The notes under the pieces were generated by a model that made no database searches, was not told the DNA's origin, and worked only from the letters and a program-made list of their open reading frames with translations. Below, one piece after another: positions 1 through 8,214 of a stretch of 16,690 nt of DNA. The stretch lies in NCBI GenBank assembly GCA_937919015.1, contig CALFPN010000053.1, positions 1-16,690 of the forward strand, in the 5' to 3' direction. The position numbers were made by a program, and so were the translations under genes. Source of the DNA: an uncultured Clostridia bacterium (GTDB taxonomy: Bacteria; Bacillota; Clostridia; Lachnospirales; Anaerotignaceae). Position 1 is the first letter of the stretch, and the number at the start of each line of letters is the position of its first letter.

Positions 1-146
1 TCGAAGTGGCATGGAACAGAGGCAAGGTAGACGCCATTGATGCCCTTTTCGGCTATACGGTCAATAATCACAAGGGAAAACCCACCAACTCTGAATTCAT
101 CGCACTGATCGCAGACAGACTGCGGTTGGAAATGAAAGCAAGCTAA
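1..146 (+). CDS. 3' end of an unrecognised protein (partial)
   Basis: An open frame enters from the left edge (first full codon at base 3) and stops with TAA at 144-146, giving 47 residues. It starts EVAWNRGKVDAIDALFGYTV and ends EFIALIADRLRLEMKAS. The last 20 residues look like one amphipathic helix and faintly recall the second helix of Arc/CopG ribbon-helix-helix proteins, but this is too weak to name a family. It reads as a real gene end because a strong terminator follows about 40 bases after the stop and no gene overlaps it. It faces the Nif11-like gene tail to tail. Function unknown. Confidence 0.6.
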   Translation, partial: EVAWNRGKVDAIDALFGYTVNNHKGKPTNSEFIALIADRLRLEMKAS

Positions 147-176
147 CTGACTACATTCAACATATACCCTCTTTAC

Positions 177-216
177 AAAAAAGGCACAGTATGGAGACTC
201 CATACTGTGTCTTTTT
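177..216. terminator. Two-way rho-independent terminator
   Basis: A 13-bp stem (183-195 with 199-211, loop GAC) is flanked by an A-run at 177-182 and a T-run at 212-216. It therefore has a U-tract when read from either side and can end both the rightward gene closing at 146 and the leftward feo transcript ending at 227. Confidence 0.85.
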
Positions 217-226
217 CTTGCTGATA

Positions 227-511
227 TTATTCTTTATCCAACGCTTCCAGCGCAGCAAAAAACATTTCAAAGGGGTCATCCCAGCCATCCAGAGGATCTA
301 CGGCACTGCCGTTGCAGCTGCGGAACAGATTACAGAAAAATTCCTCCTGCTCGGAAAACAACTGCCCCACCGTCAGAGGAATCCCTTCCGCCGTACAAAG
401 CTCACACAAAGCCAGCGCGGGGTCTTTGGCGTCCTTGGCCGCCCAGATACGTTTTCGCAGTGTAAAATCCAGTTCTGCCTTCTGCAGCAGCTGATACAGT
501 TTTTCATTCAT
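227..511 (-). CDS. Small Nif11-like protein downstream of feoB
   Basis: This 94-residue protein has a good Shine-Dalgarno (GGGGGAA about 6 bases before ATG at 511). Residues 1-51 follow the pattern of Nif11-type leader/helper domains: a helix ending in KAELD, then LRKRIWAA, then a helix around ALALCELCTAEGI and the TVGQLF turn. I did not verify this by search. There is no double-glycine cleavage site typical of a Nif11 peptide leader, and the tail (VDPLDGWDDPFEMFFAAL) is acidic and aromatic. Cysteines at 36, 39, 60 and 66 include one CxxC. It starts 55 bases after the feoB stop with no terminator between, so it is probably the third gene of the feo operon. A role in iron uptake or metal handling is inference from position only. 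Confidence 0.7.
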   Translation of the reverse strand: MNEKLYQLLQKAELDFTLRKRIWAAKDAKDPALALCELCTAEGIPLTVGQLFSEQEEFFCNLFRSCNGSAVDPLDGWDDPFEMFFAALEALDKE

Positions 512-566
512 ACGAATTCCCCCATTCTCTTTGGTACTGATTTTGATACAAGTATATCATGATTTC

Positions 567-2453
567 TCAAAAAATCAATATTACCAGATTGACCAGAAGG
601 TTTACCAAAACGCACAGCAGGATGCCTACCGCTGTGGGAAGCAGAAAACTGACTCCCGTCCAGAACCAGCTGCCAGTTTCCTTGCGGATGGTCAAAAGCG
701 TTGTGGCGCAGGGGAAATGATTCAAAGAAAACAGAATGGTACAGACTGCCGTGACCCCAGTCCAGCCATTTGCAGCCAGTATTGCACCGGCCTGTGCCAT
801 CCCCTCTGCCTCCACCAGCATCCCGCTTTGGCTGTATACCATCAGCAAAATGGGAATCACGATCTCATTGGCAGGAATCCCCAGCAAAAATGCCGCAAGA
901 ATGACACCGGATAATCCCATCAAAGAGCCTAAAGGCTCCAGCAGAACGGTCAGCCCATACAACAGCGTATATCCGCCGATCTCTACATTCTGACAGATCC
1001 AGATGATTGCCCCTGCCGGAATGGCAACAGTAATGGCGCGCCCCAGCACAAAAATCGTTCTGTCCAATACACTGCGGAAGATGACCTGCCCAATCTGGGG
1101 ACGGCGATAGGGCGGTAATTCCAGCACAAAAGCAGAGGGCACTCCTTTCAGCAATGTTTTACTCAGCACAAAAGAAACCGCCAGCGTGATCGTTACCGCA
1201 AGCACGATCAGCAGAAAAACAAATATTCCCGCTGCTGCAGGGCTTCCCTGGGCAAAAAAGAAACCCGCCAGAAGGATCAATGTAGGAAACCGCCCATTAC
1301 AAGGCACAAAGTTGTTGGTCAGGATAGCGATCAGACGCTCTCTGGGGGATTCGATGATACGACAGGCCGTAACCCCCGCGGCATTGCAGCCAAAGCCCAT
1401 GCACATGGTCAATGCCTGCTTTCCATGGGCACCTGCCTTCTGGAACATCCCATCCAGATTGAAGGCGATGCGGGGCAGCAAACCAAAATCTTCCAACAGC
1501 GTAAACAAGGGGAAAAAAATGGCCATCGGCGGCAGCATGACCGCCACCACCCAGCTGACCGTCAGATATACCCCATCCATCAGGAGACTTTCCAGCCAAA
1601 GGGGGATTCCCAGCGAAACCAACCCATTCCGCAGGATCTCTCCCCAGTAGTTCATGGCCTGCATCAACAGATCTGACGGCACATTGGCCCCCGCCACCGT
1701 GATCCAGAACACACCGCCCAACAAAAGCAGCATAATGGGGATGCCTGTTCTCTTTGACAAAATGATTTTATCCAGCCGCTCCGTAAATCTGTCCCGTTCT
1801 TCCTGTTTCTGTACGACCTTTTTACAGATTTCCCTCGACCGTTCCAGAAAGGCCAGAGAACGCTTTTCCCGAAATGCTTCGGAAAGATATTCCTCCTCCG
1901 TATCCGGCGCAAAGGCTGCCCAGTCGATACCCTTGGGATGGATGCGGCGATGCCCTTCCGCGATCCCCAAAAGCATGCGTTTCAGTTCCGTCAGCCCGAT
2001 TCCTTCCCTGGCCGCCATGGGGATCACAGGAACCCCCGTCAATTCCTGCAGCTTATTTCGATGGATCGATATCCCCTTTTTTTCTGCTTCATCCGTCAGG
2101 TTCAGGCAAAAAACCACATTTTTTGTCAATTCCATAACCTGCAGCCCCAAGGGCAGGTTTCGTTCCAGAGAGGTGGCATCCAGAACGACCACGACCATAT
2201 CCGGCTCTGCATAGCAGATAAAATCCTTCGCTGCCCGTTCTTCCGCCGATTCGGAAAAAAGAGAATAAATCCCCGGCAGATCATACAATTCCACCTCCCA
2301 ATCTCCCAAAGAAAAATACCCCACCGCGTTGCCTACGGTTTTTCCCGACCAGTTGCCCGTATGCTGCTTCAGCCCGGTCAGGGCATTGAAAACGGTGCTT
2401 TTGCCTGTATTGGGATTGCCTGCAAGGGCGATCCGCAACTGTTTTTTACTCAT
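567..2453 (-). CDS. feoB: FeoB ferrous iron transporter
   Basis: Inner-membrane Fe(II) transporter with an N-terminal GTPase, 628 residues from the chosen start. The G1 loop GNPNTGKST is at 12-20, G3 DLPG at 58-61 and G4 NLTD at 118-121 (NxxD, where NMxD is usual). Multiple hydrophobic segments follow from about residue 240 to the C-terminus. The frame is open 14 codons further upstream inside feoA, but the ATG at 2453 places the G-protein at the usual distance and has GGAGG about 10 bases ahead. It overlaps the feoA stop by 8 bases (ATGAGTAA), so the two are translationally coupled. It is shorter than the roughly 770-residue E. coli protein, as is common for clostridial FeoBs, and shows no frameshift. 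Confidence 0.97.
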   Translation of the reverse strand: MSKKQLRIALAGNPNTGKSTVFNALTGLKQHTGNWSGKTVGNAVGYFSLGDWEVELYDLPGIYSLFSESAEERAAKDFICYAEPDMVVVVLDATSLERNLPLGLQVMELTKNVVFCLNLTDEAEKKGISIHRNKLQELTGVPVIPMAAREGIGLTELKRMLLGIAEGHRRIHPKGIDWAAFAPDTEEEYLSEAFREKRSLAFLERSREICKKVVQKQEERDRFTERLDKIILSKRTGIPIMLLLLGGVFWITVAGANVPSDLLMQAMNYWGEILRNGLVSLGIPLWLESLLMDGVYLTVSWVVAVMLPPMAIFFPLFTLLEDFGLLPRIAFNLDGMFQKAGAHGKQALTMCMGFGCNAAGVTACRIIESPRERLIAILTNNFVPCNGRFPTLILLAGFFFAQGSPAAAGIFVFLLIVLAVTITLAVSFVLSKTLLKGVPSAFVLELPPYRRPQIGQVIFRSVLDRTIFVLGRAITVAIPAGAIIWICQNVEIGGYTLLYGLTVLLEPLGSLMGLSGVILAAFLLGIPANEIVIPILLMVYSQSGMLVEAEGMAQAGAILAANGWTGVTAVCTILFSLNHFPCATTLLTIRKETGSWFWTGVSFLLPTAVGILLCVLVNLLVNLVILIF

Positions 2454-2682
2454 CCTGCACCGCCTCCTCCACAGAAATGCAAACCGCATCCGCATTTCTC
2501 AGGGCGATCAGCGTATCCTTCACCCGATACACCCGCGTACCGCCGCCGCAACATTCGTACAGCGGCAGGACCCGGCTGCCTCGGAAAAAGCCCAGATCAA
2601 ACAAACGCAGGCGGCTGTCCCCCTGCACCCCACAAATAAAACACGGCTGTTCCACAGGGACTTCCGTAATATTCTTCCACAT
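2446..2682 (-). CDS. feoA: FeoA-family ferrous iron transport protein
   Basis: Small cytosolic SH3-like partner of FeoB, 78 residues. The core LRLFDLGFFRGSRVLPL followed by VYRVKDTLIALRNADAV matches the FeoA fold (LGL..G.....L....IALR..DA). Two ATGs lie 6 bases apart. AGGAGG is only 2 bases from the first (2688) but 8 from the second (2682), so 2682 is the likelier start. It is unusually rich in cysteine for a FeoA: residues 14, 17, 44, 45 and 68, including a CxxC and a CC pair. It is the first gene of the feo operon and begins downstream of the metK terminator, so it should have its own promoter. I could not identify a convincing one in 2690-2750. Confidence 0.92.
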   Translation of the reverse strand: MWKNITEVPVEQPCFICGVQGDSRLRLFDLGFFRGSRVLPLYECCGGGTRVYRVKDTLIALRNADAVCISVEEAVQDE

Positions 2683-2750
2683 AGCCATTCCTCCTTCGGG
2701 AATCTGTTATGTTCAATCTATCCGCGGAAAGGCTCTTCTGTGCTTGGACA

Positions 2751-2788
2751 AAAAAAGAAAAAAGCCTTAGACCAAAAGATCTAAGGCT
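2751..2788 (-). terminator. Terminator of metK
   Basis: A 9-bp stem (2763-2771 with 2780-2788) has an 8-base loop and is followed on the minus strand by a long T-rich run (complement of 2751-2762). It lies 35 bases past the metK stop and separates metK from feoAB. Confidence 0.88.
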
Positions 2789-2822
2789 AAATTTGCGATA
2801 CAGAAAGGGTTTTCTGCTATGA

Positions 2823-4001
2823 TTACATTTTTTCTTTGAATACGTCAACCATATCCAGTCTTTCCCAAGGCAGATCCAGATCTGTTCTGCCGAAGTGACC
2901 GTAAGCCGCTACCTGTTTGTAGATAGGTCTCAGCAGGTCGAAGTTTTTGATGATCGCTGCAGGACGCAGGTCGAAGTTTTTGTTTACGATTTCTGTGATT
3001 TCATCATCGGAAATTTTACCTGTGCCAAATGTGTTTACCAGTACGGAAACGGGTTTTGCAACGCCGATGGCATAAGCAACCTGTACTTCACATTTTGTTG
3101 CGATACCGGAACCTACGATGTTTTTCGCAACGTGTCTTGCTGCGTAGCAAGCGGAACGGTCTACTTTTGTGGGGTCTTTGCCGGAGAAAGCACCGCCGCC
3201 GTGGGCTGCGTAACCGCCGTATGTGTCAACGATGATCTTTCTGCCTGTCAGACCGGAGTCACCCATGGGGCCGCCGATGACGAATCTGCCTGTGGGGTTG
3301 ATGTAATATTTTGTTTCATCATCCAGCAGTTCTGCAGGAATTACTTTTCTTACTACGTTTTCAATGATATCTTTTTCGATCTGGCTGTGTTCTACATCGG
3401 GATCATGCTGAGAGGATACAACAACGGTATCTACTCTGACAGGCTTATCATCCACATATTCTACTGTTACCTGTGCTTTCCCATCGGGACGCAGGTAAGC
3501 CAGTGTGCCGTTTTTACGAACTTCTGTCAGTCTTCTTGTCAGTCTGTGAGACAGGGAAATAGGCAGGGGCATCAGTTCTTCTGTTTCATTACATGCAAAA
3601 CCAAACATCATACCCTGGTCGCCGGCACCTGTATCAAATTCACTGTCATCTACGCCGGATTTATTTTCCAGAGATTTATCAACGCCCAGCGCGATATCGG
3701 GGGACTGACCATGGATGGCTGTCAGTACAGAGCATGTTTCGCTGTCGAAACCGTATTTTGCTCTTGTGTAGCCGATTTCTGTCAGTGTTTCCCTAACGAT
3801 TTTTTCCACGTCAACATATGCTTCTGTTGTAATTTCGCCCATTACCATAATCATACCTGTTGTGGTGCATGTTTCGCAGGCAACGCGGGAATGGGGGTCT
3901 TTTGCCAGCAGTGCGTCCAGCACGCCATCGGAAATCTGGTCACAGATCTTATCGGGATGCCCTTCTGTAACAGATTCGGAAGTGAATAATCTTCTGCTCA
4001 T
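2823..4001 (-). CDS. metK: S-adenosylmethionine synthetase
   Basis: Makes SAM from methionine and ATP in the cytosol. The 392-residue length is normal for the family. Signature motifs are GHPDKICDQISD at 14-25, GAGDQGMMFGFA at 125-136 (the usual adenosine-binding hexapeptide region) and the P-loop-like GGGAFSGKDPTKVD at 268-281. The ATG at 4001 is preceded by AAAAAAGGAG at good spacing. It stands alone between its own promoter, SAM-I riboswitch and terminator. Its product is the methyl donor for the CobA domain encoded at 6721-8214. Nothing is missing or broken. Confidence 0.98.
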   Translation of the reverse strand: MSRRLFTSESVTEGHPDKICDQISDGVLDALLAKDPHSRVACETCTTTGMIMVMGEITTEAYVDVEKIVRETLTEIGYTRAKYGFDSETCSVLTAIHGQSPDIALGVDKSLENKSGVDDSEFDTGAGDQGMMFGFACNETEELMPLPISLSHRLTRRLTEVRKNGTLAYLRPDGKAQVTVEYVDDKPVRVDTVVVSSQHDPDVEHSQIEKDIIENVVRKVIPAELLDDETKYYINPTGRFVIGGPMGDSGLTGRKIIVDTYGGYAAHGGGAFSGKDPTKVDRSACYAARHVAKNIVGSGIATKCEVQVAYAIGVAKPVSVLVNTFGTGKISDDEITEIVNKNFDLRPAAIIKNFDLLRPIYKQVAAYGHFGRTDLDLPWERLDMVDVFKEKM

Positions 4002-4077
4002 GTTCTGTTCTCCTTTTTTCGATAAAATTTTCTAACAACTGTAAATAAAGATAAACCAAAGGAGAGATTTTTAAACT

Positions 4078-4104
4078 GAAAAACCCCCTGTATCACAGGG
4101 GGTT
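4078..4104 (-). terminator. Riboswitch-controlled terminator in the metK leader
   Basis: A 10-bp GC-rich stem (4082-4091 with 4095-4104, loop GAT on the RNA strand) is followed by a short U-run. It lies between the SAM-I aptamer and the metK start, where the expression platform of a transcription-terminating SAM riboswitch is expected. I did not work out the competing antiterminator pairing. Confidence 0.85.
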
Positions 4105-4116
4105 CTAATATACAAT

Positions 4117-4212
4117 CTCATCTTCCGCAAATATGCGGGGGAATTAGCACCGATGCGTTTCCGCCGGTTGCCGGGTGTCACAGGGCCCTGTCCCTCAACC
4201 ACTCTTGATAAG
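4117..4212 (-). promoter_or_regulatory. SAM-I (S-box) riboswitch aptamer
   Basis: Read on the minus strand, the conserved S-box blocks occur in order: CTTATCAAGAG, then GGTTGAGGGAC, then CCCTGTGACACCCGGCAACC, then CGGTGCTAATTCC, closing with GATGAG. The P1 helix forms between 4207-4212 and 4117-4122 (CTTATC with GATGAG, one G-U pair). It begins about 16 bases after the expected transcription start and precedes a terminator and metK. High SAM should stabilise the aptamer and favour termination, the standard logic of this class. Confidence 0.96.
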
Positions 4213-4234
4213 TCCTTTATTTACTTTCTGCGAT

Positions 4235-4263
4235 ATTGTATCAAGGTTACAACATCCTGTCAA
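4235..4263 (-). promoter_or_regulatory. Sigma-A promoter of metK
   Basis: On the minus strand TTGACA (complement of 4258-4263) and TACAAT (complement of 4235-4240) are separated by exactly 17 bases, an almost perfect consensus. The start point is expected near 4228, just ahead of the riboswitch. Confidence 0.88.
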
Positions 4264-4277
4264 TAAATTTTCGACAG

Positions 4278-4341
4278 AAAAAAAGACCATTTTCGAAGTT
4301 TGCCAGTTTGCATAGCAAAATCCTCGAAAATGGCTTTTTTT
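4278..4341. terminator. Two-way terminator closing the siroheme operon
   Basis: A 10-bp stem (4287-4296 with 4324-4333) has a 27-base loop that can itself form a small TTTGC/GCAAA hairpin. An A-run (4278-4284) and a T-run (4335-4341) flank it. It lies 17 bases beyond the DUF89 stop and just upstream of the metK promoter, insulating metK from the operon. Confidence 0.85.
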
Positions 4342-4357
4342 CGTTCAATTCGCAATA

Positions 4358-5227
4358 TTACAGGTCTTTTTCGTTGAGGAAAACACCGCTGTACTGAGGC
4401 AATCCGAATCGTTCCATGAACCACTGGCATTTGCAGAGGAAAAGATAATAGATATTCAGACCGCAGCCATGGAGACTTTCAAAATTCCCCTGTCCTTTGG
4501 AAATCAGGAGATCGGCTTCATCCAATGCATCCTTCGCTTCCGCAGAAACCCAGGGGAGATAGGTACCGGCGATATTCGTACCATTGGGGATGACCTTGCC
4601 GCAAGTCTCCAACCCCACCTGCAGGGCGTCTTCCATGGTGGCATCATTCAGCACCGGTTCCCCGCGGACGATGATGGTCATTTCCAGATGCGGAACTGTC
4701 TGTTTGATGGTCTCCAGCAGCAATTTGTCCAGCACCACTTCCCCGCAGTTATCGGTCATGTAGACCAGCTTTTTCGCTGTTTTCAGATCTTCCGTAAAGC
4801 TCTGATATGTATCTTCGGAAAGGGGCAGCGTTTCCGCCTGTTCCAGAAATTCCATGAGTTTTGCGTCATCCACGCTATCCATGGCACCAAAATCGATGAA
4901 GTTGCCGATCTGAGCAAAACGCAGGGCCACTGCCAGCGGGTCGGCGGCTTGGCCAATTTTTCCTCTGATTTCCATTTCTTTTTCCAGCATCATGGCATTA
5001 TAGCCCTGTTTCAGTTCCTCAAAACTGAAGGGCTTACCGAAATATGCCTCATGGAGTCTGCCGATATGAGAAAGAAGGACGGGGGCAGGTTCTTCCGCAG
5101 CATGGTTTGCGATGATGCCTAGCACCTTCCCCAGATATGCCGCCTTTTTCTCCTCATCGGGATATTTTTTGATATTCTCCGCCTGTCTTTTTACCAGACA
5201 ATGCATACATTCCGCGCTGACCTTCAT
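4358..5227 (-). CDS. DUF89/ARMT1-like metal-dependent phosphatase
   Basis: A 289-residue member of the DUF89 damage-control phosphatase family, whose characterised members are metal-dependent phosphatases acting on damaged or excess phosphometabolites. Visible family marks are an N-terminal CMHC (C7, C10), the DNCGE motif at 159-163, VLNDAT at 192-197, EADL with D239, and SKGQGNFES at 243-251. The DNCGE Asp and Asn and the late Asp form the metal site in this family. The substrate cannot be read from sequence. It is the last gene of the siroheme operon. Its ATG overlaps the stop of the glycosylase gene (ATGA, 5224-5227), and a terminator follows. Prokaryotic members with the N-terminal CxxC usually have no assigned substrate. 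Confidence 0.9.
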   Translation of the reverse strand: MKVSAECMHCLVKRQAENIKKYPDEEKKAAYLGKVLGIIANHAAEEPAPVLLSHIGRLHEAYFGKPFSFEELKQGYNAMMLEKEMEIRGKIGQAADPLAVALRFAQIGNFIDFGAMDSVDDAKLMEFLEQAETLPLSEDTYQSFTEDLKTAKKLVYMTDNCGEVVLDKLLLETIKQTVPHLEMTIIVRGEPVLNDATMEDALQVGLETCGKVIPNGTNIAGTYLPWVSAEAKDALDEADLLISKGQGNFESLHGCGLNIYYLFLCKCQWFMERFGLPQYSGVFLNEKDL

Positions 5228-5754
5228 TTTCTGTCACCTTCTCCGTTCAAAATGGGCCAAAGGACTTCGCCCCATGTTTCCACCAGTTTCTCCAGTTTCC
5301 ATGCTGCATTGGCAGGGCTGGTGGAAGGCATCTGTTTTGCCGCAATACCCAGTCTTTTTTCCTGATGTTTCTGAAATAATTTGTAGGATGTACCCCCATT
5401 GCAGAGGATGGGGATATTTCCCGTTACCGCAAGGATCCGTTCCAAGTCCGCCGGCTCCACATTGCGGATACTGCTGTCGCTGGAGCCGATGATATCACAG
5501 CTGTGGATGACATCGTGGAGAGCAATATGGTTCCGCAGGAGCAATGCCTTCTTTTCTTCGATGGTCTGGGGCACTTTCTCCCTCGTCACCGCCGCCAGCA
5601 TCTTCCAGAAGCGATTCTGGGGATGACCGTAATAAAAACCCACCTCACGGGATTTTCTGGAGGGGGCTGTGCCCAAAATCAGCACTCTACTGTTTTCGTC
5701 ACAGACAGGGGCAAACTCCTGAGTCACTCTTTCCCACTTTTTTTCTTCTTTCAT
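5224..5754 (-). CDS. DNA-deoxyinosine (hypoxanthine-DNA) glycosylase, UDG superfamily
   Basis: Base-excision repair enzyme of 176 residues. Motif 1 spans residues 28-50 (GTAPSRKS then YYGHPQNRFW) and motif 2 is PSTSPAN at 143-149. This arrangement matches UDG family 6 (HDG), whose studied member removes hypoxanthine (deaminated adenine) rather than uracil. The middle block ALHDVIHSCDIIGSSDSSI (78-96) is also typical. ATG at 5754 follows the hemB stop by 4 bases, and the GGAAGAG ribosome site lies inside the hemB end. It overlaps the DUF89 gene by 4 bases, so it is co-transcribed with siroheme genes, an unexpected partner. It could act on other deaminated bases. Confidence 0.88.
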   Translation of the reverse strand: MKEEKKWERVTQEFAPVCDENSRVLILGTAPSRKSREVGFYYGHPQNRFWKMLAAVTREKVPQTIEEKKALLLRNHIALHDVIHSCDIIGSSDSSIRNVEPADLERILAVTGNIPILCNGGTSYKLFQKHQEKRLGIAAKQMPSTSPANAAWKLEKLVETWGEVLWPILNGEGDRK

Positions 5755-5758
5755 GCAA

Positions 5759-6724
5759 TCACTCTTCCTTCAGCCACTTTGCCGCATCCAGCGCATGGTA
5801 GGTGATGAGGATGGTCGCCCCCGCTCGTTTCATGGCAACGAGATTTTCCATGACGATGCGTTTTTCATCGATCCATCCCATCTGTGCCGCAGCCTTCACC
5901 ATAGCATATTCCCCGCTGACATTATAGACCGCAATGGGCAGGTCGAACCGCTGTGCCGCTGCTTCCACCACGTCCAGATAAGCCAATGCCGGTTTTACAA
6001 TATACATATCTGCCCCTTCTTCGATATCATCGGCAATTTCTCTGAGGGCTTCCTTCTTGTTGCAGACATCCATCTGATAGGAGCGTCTGTCACCAAACTG
6101 TGGCGCAGAATGGGCCGCATCTCGGAAAGGCCCATAATAACCGGAAGCAAATTTTGCACTATAGGCCATGATGGGGATATGCTGAAAGCCCTTTTCATCC
6201 AGCGCAGAGCGAATTGCCGCGACTCTGCCGTCCATCATATCAGAAGGGGCAATGATGTCCGCACCGGCTTCTGCCAAAGTTACGCTCATTTTCGCCAAGA
6301 GAGGCAGGGTTTCATCGTTCAGGATATGGCATCCCTCCACCAGCCCGCAGTGACCATGGGAAGTATATTCACACAGGCACACATCGGCAATGACCAACAG
6401 CTCCGGATACTTTTCCTTGATATGGCGGATGGCCCTCTGGGTGATGCCGTTGGGGTGATACGCCTGAGACCCTACTGCATCCTTTTGGGCAGGAATACCG
6501 AAGATCAGCACCCCGCTGACACCGCTCCGTTTGATCTCCACCAGAATCTCATCCAGACGGTCGATGGAATACTGATATACCCCGGGCATAGAATCCACAG
6601 GATGTTTGATATCCTCCCCTTCCATGACGAAAATAGGATAAATCATTTCTTCGGGGGAAATTCTGGTCTCCCGCACCAATTTTCTCATACTTTCTGTTGT
6701 TCTGAGTCTACGAAATCTTCTCAT
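5759..6724 (-). CDS. hemB: Porphobilinogen synthase (ALA dehydratase)
   Basis: Condenses two 5-aminolevulinate molecules to porphobilinogen. It has 321 residues, the usual length. The zinc ligands are C116, C118 and C126 in DVCLCEYTSHGHCG. The Schiff-base lysines are K191 (MAYSAKFASGYYGPFRDAA) and K244 (YIVKPALAYLD). The cysteine set marks the zinc-type rather than the magnesium-type enzyme. ATG at 6724 overlaps the cobA-hemD stop (ATGA) with GGAGGTG 7 bases ahead. It is the first pathway step present in the operon but the fourth gene in order. Confidence 0.98.
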   Translation of the reverse strand: MRRFRRLRTTESMRKLVRETRISPEEMIYPIFVMEGEDIKHPVDSMPGVYQYSIDRLDEILVEIKRSGVSGVLIFGIPAQKDAVGSQAYHPNGITQRAIRHIKEKYPELLVIADVCLCEYTSHGHCGLVEGCHILNDETLPLLAKMSVTLAEAGADIIAPSDMMDGRVAAIRSALDEKGFQHIPIMAYSAKFASGYYGPFRDAAHSAPQFGDRRSYQMDVCNKKEALREIADDIEEGADMYIVKPALAYLDVVEAAAQRFDLPIAVYNVSGEYAMVKAAAQMGWIDEKRIVMENLVAMKRAGATILITYHALDAAKWLKEE

Positions 6725-8214
6725 TTCCCCACCTCCTGCAAGATCGCTTCCACTACACCATCCACATTGAATGTTTCTGCAGTGATTTTATCATAGTTTC
6801 CATATTTTTTCAGCATCTTCTCTGTGGAAGATCCAATGCAGACAGCCTTTGTTCCCGCGGGGATGCTGCCGCCGTTTTCCATGAAGCCGCGGACACCGGA
6901 GCCGCTGGCAAAGGTAATGAAATCCATCCCCTTCGCCTTTTCGTTGGCAAAACGCCGTTTGTCCTCGTCCACATGGATATCATAAATCTTCACATCTGTA
7001 TATATCATGCCTGCTTCGTCCAAAATCTCCGTTAAAATCTCAGAGCCCTGTTCCGCCCGCAGGATGAGTATGCTTTCTTCCTGTTTCACTGTTTCGCAAA
7101 GTCCCTTGGCAAGGCTTTCCACATCATATTTTTCGGGAAGATAGGAAGCATAAATGCCTCTCTTTTCCAAAGCCGCCGCCGTGCCTGTGCCGATGACCGC
7201 AAATTTCAAATTTGCCAGTCTGCGCACATCGAATTTCAATTTTTTCAGATAGTCAAAGAAAATCTCCACACCATTGGGGCTGGTAAAAACCGCCCAAGGG
7301 TAATTGGAAATCTTCTGCAGTTCTTTTTCCAAACAGGGATTTTCTCTGTAGGGCACAATGGTAGAATAATCCATTTCCGTCACCGCTGCCCCCATCTCTT
7401 CCAGTCGGCCTCGCAACTTTCTGGTGATGGATTTGGTACCTGTCACCCCGATCTTCACACCGTACAAAGGGCGGGGAATGGTGTCCGTAAAATCCAGTTT
7501 GGCCGTTTCACCGATGACGATAATCGCAGGGGCTTCCAGTTTGGCTTCCCGTGCTTTTTCTGCCAGCTCTCCAAGGTTTGCACGAATCACCTTCTGCCGG
7601 GGCGTTGTCCCCTTGGAAATGACTGCCGCAGGGGTAGCCGCAGATTTGCCGCCTTCCAGCAGACCATCGCAGATTTCCTCCAGATGATGCAGCCCCATGA
7701 GGAACACCAGCGTTCCTTCCAGTTTGGCAAGGGTATCCAGATTTTCCGTCAGGGTAGTCTCCCCATCCGCCGCCGTATGGCCTGTGATGACGTGAAAACT
7801 GCGGGCTGTTTTTCGATGGGTCACGGGAATGCCTGCTGCCGCAGGCACAGCAATGGAGGATGTTACCCCGCTGACCACCGCATAGGGGATATGTTCCGCC
7901 TGTAAAGCCAGCACTTCCTCGCCGCCTCTGCCAAAAACGAAGGGATCGCCGCCCTTCAATCTGACAACCATTTTCCCTTCTTTCGCCTTTTCTATCAATA
8001 AATCGTTGGTTTCGTTCTGGGGCAAAGAATGTTTGCTGTAACGCTTGCCCACAAAAATCATTTCGCAGTCCTGCTTCGTTTCTTCCAGCAGTTTGGAGGC
8101 TACCAGATCATCATAAAGAACAACATCGCATTTTCTGAGGAGGTTTAAGCCTTTCCATGTAATGAGTTCCGGATCGCCGCATCCGGCTCCCACCAGATAA
8201 ACTTTTCCCTTCAT
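6721..8214 (-). CDS. cobA-hemD: Uroporphyrinogen-III C-methyltransferase / uroporphyrinogen-III synthase fusion
   Basis: A two-domain protein of 497 residues. Residues 1-245 form the SAM-dependent methyltransferase: VGAGCGDPELIT at 8-19, RLKGGDPFVFGRGGEE at 85-100 and VVSGVTSSIAVPAAAGIP at 113-130, all CobA/SUMT signatures. Residues 252-497 form HemD, starting GVKIGVTGTKSITRKL and containing AVFTSPNGVEIFF and FASGSGVRGF. HemD closes hydroxymethylbilane to uroporphyrinogen III, and CobA methylates it twice to precorrin-2, so the fusion links consecutive steps. This fusion is common in Clostridia. It overlaps hemC and hemB by 4 bases each. Confidence 0.97.
   Translation of the reverse strand: MKGKVYLVGAGCGDPELITWKGLNLLRKCDVVLYDDLVASKLLEETKQDCEMIFVGKRYSKHSLPQNETNDLLIEKAKEGKMVVRLKGGDPFVFGRGGEEVLALQAEHIPYAVVSGVTSSIAVPAAAGIPVTHRKTARSFHVITGHTAADGETTLTENLDTLAKLEGTLVFLMGLHHLEEICDGLLEGGKSAATPAAVISKGTTPRQKVIRANLGELAEKAREAKLEAPAIIVIGETAKLDFTDTIPRPLYGVKIGVTGTKSITRKLRGRLEEMGAAVTEMDYSTIVPYRENPCLEKELQKISNYPWAVFTSPNGVEIFFDYLKKLKFDVRRLANLKFAVIGTGTAAALEKRGIYASYLPEKYDVESLAKGLCETVKQEESILILRAEQGSEILTEILDEAGMIYTDVKIYDIHVDEDKRRFANEKAKGMDFITFASGSGVRGFMENGGSIPAGTKAVCIGSSTEKMLKKYGNYDKITAETFNVDGVVEAILQEVGK

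Noticed and set aside
191..562. A plus-strand frame over the Nif11-like gene
   Set aside because: It starts inside the terminator hairpin and has no ribosome site. The minus-strand gene is far more credible.
2895..3989. A 364-codon plus-strand frame opposite metK
   Set aside because: It mirrors the metK reading frame and is extremely rich in Cys and Phe. It has no motif and no ribosome site.
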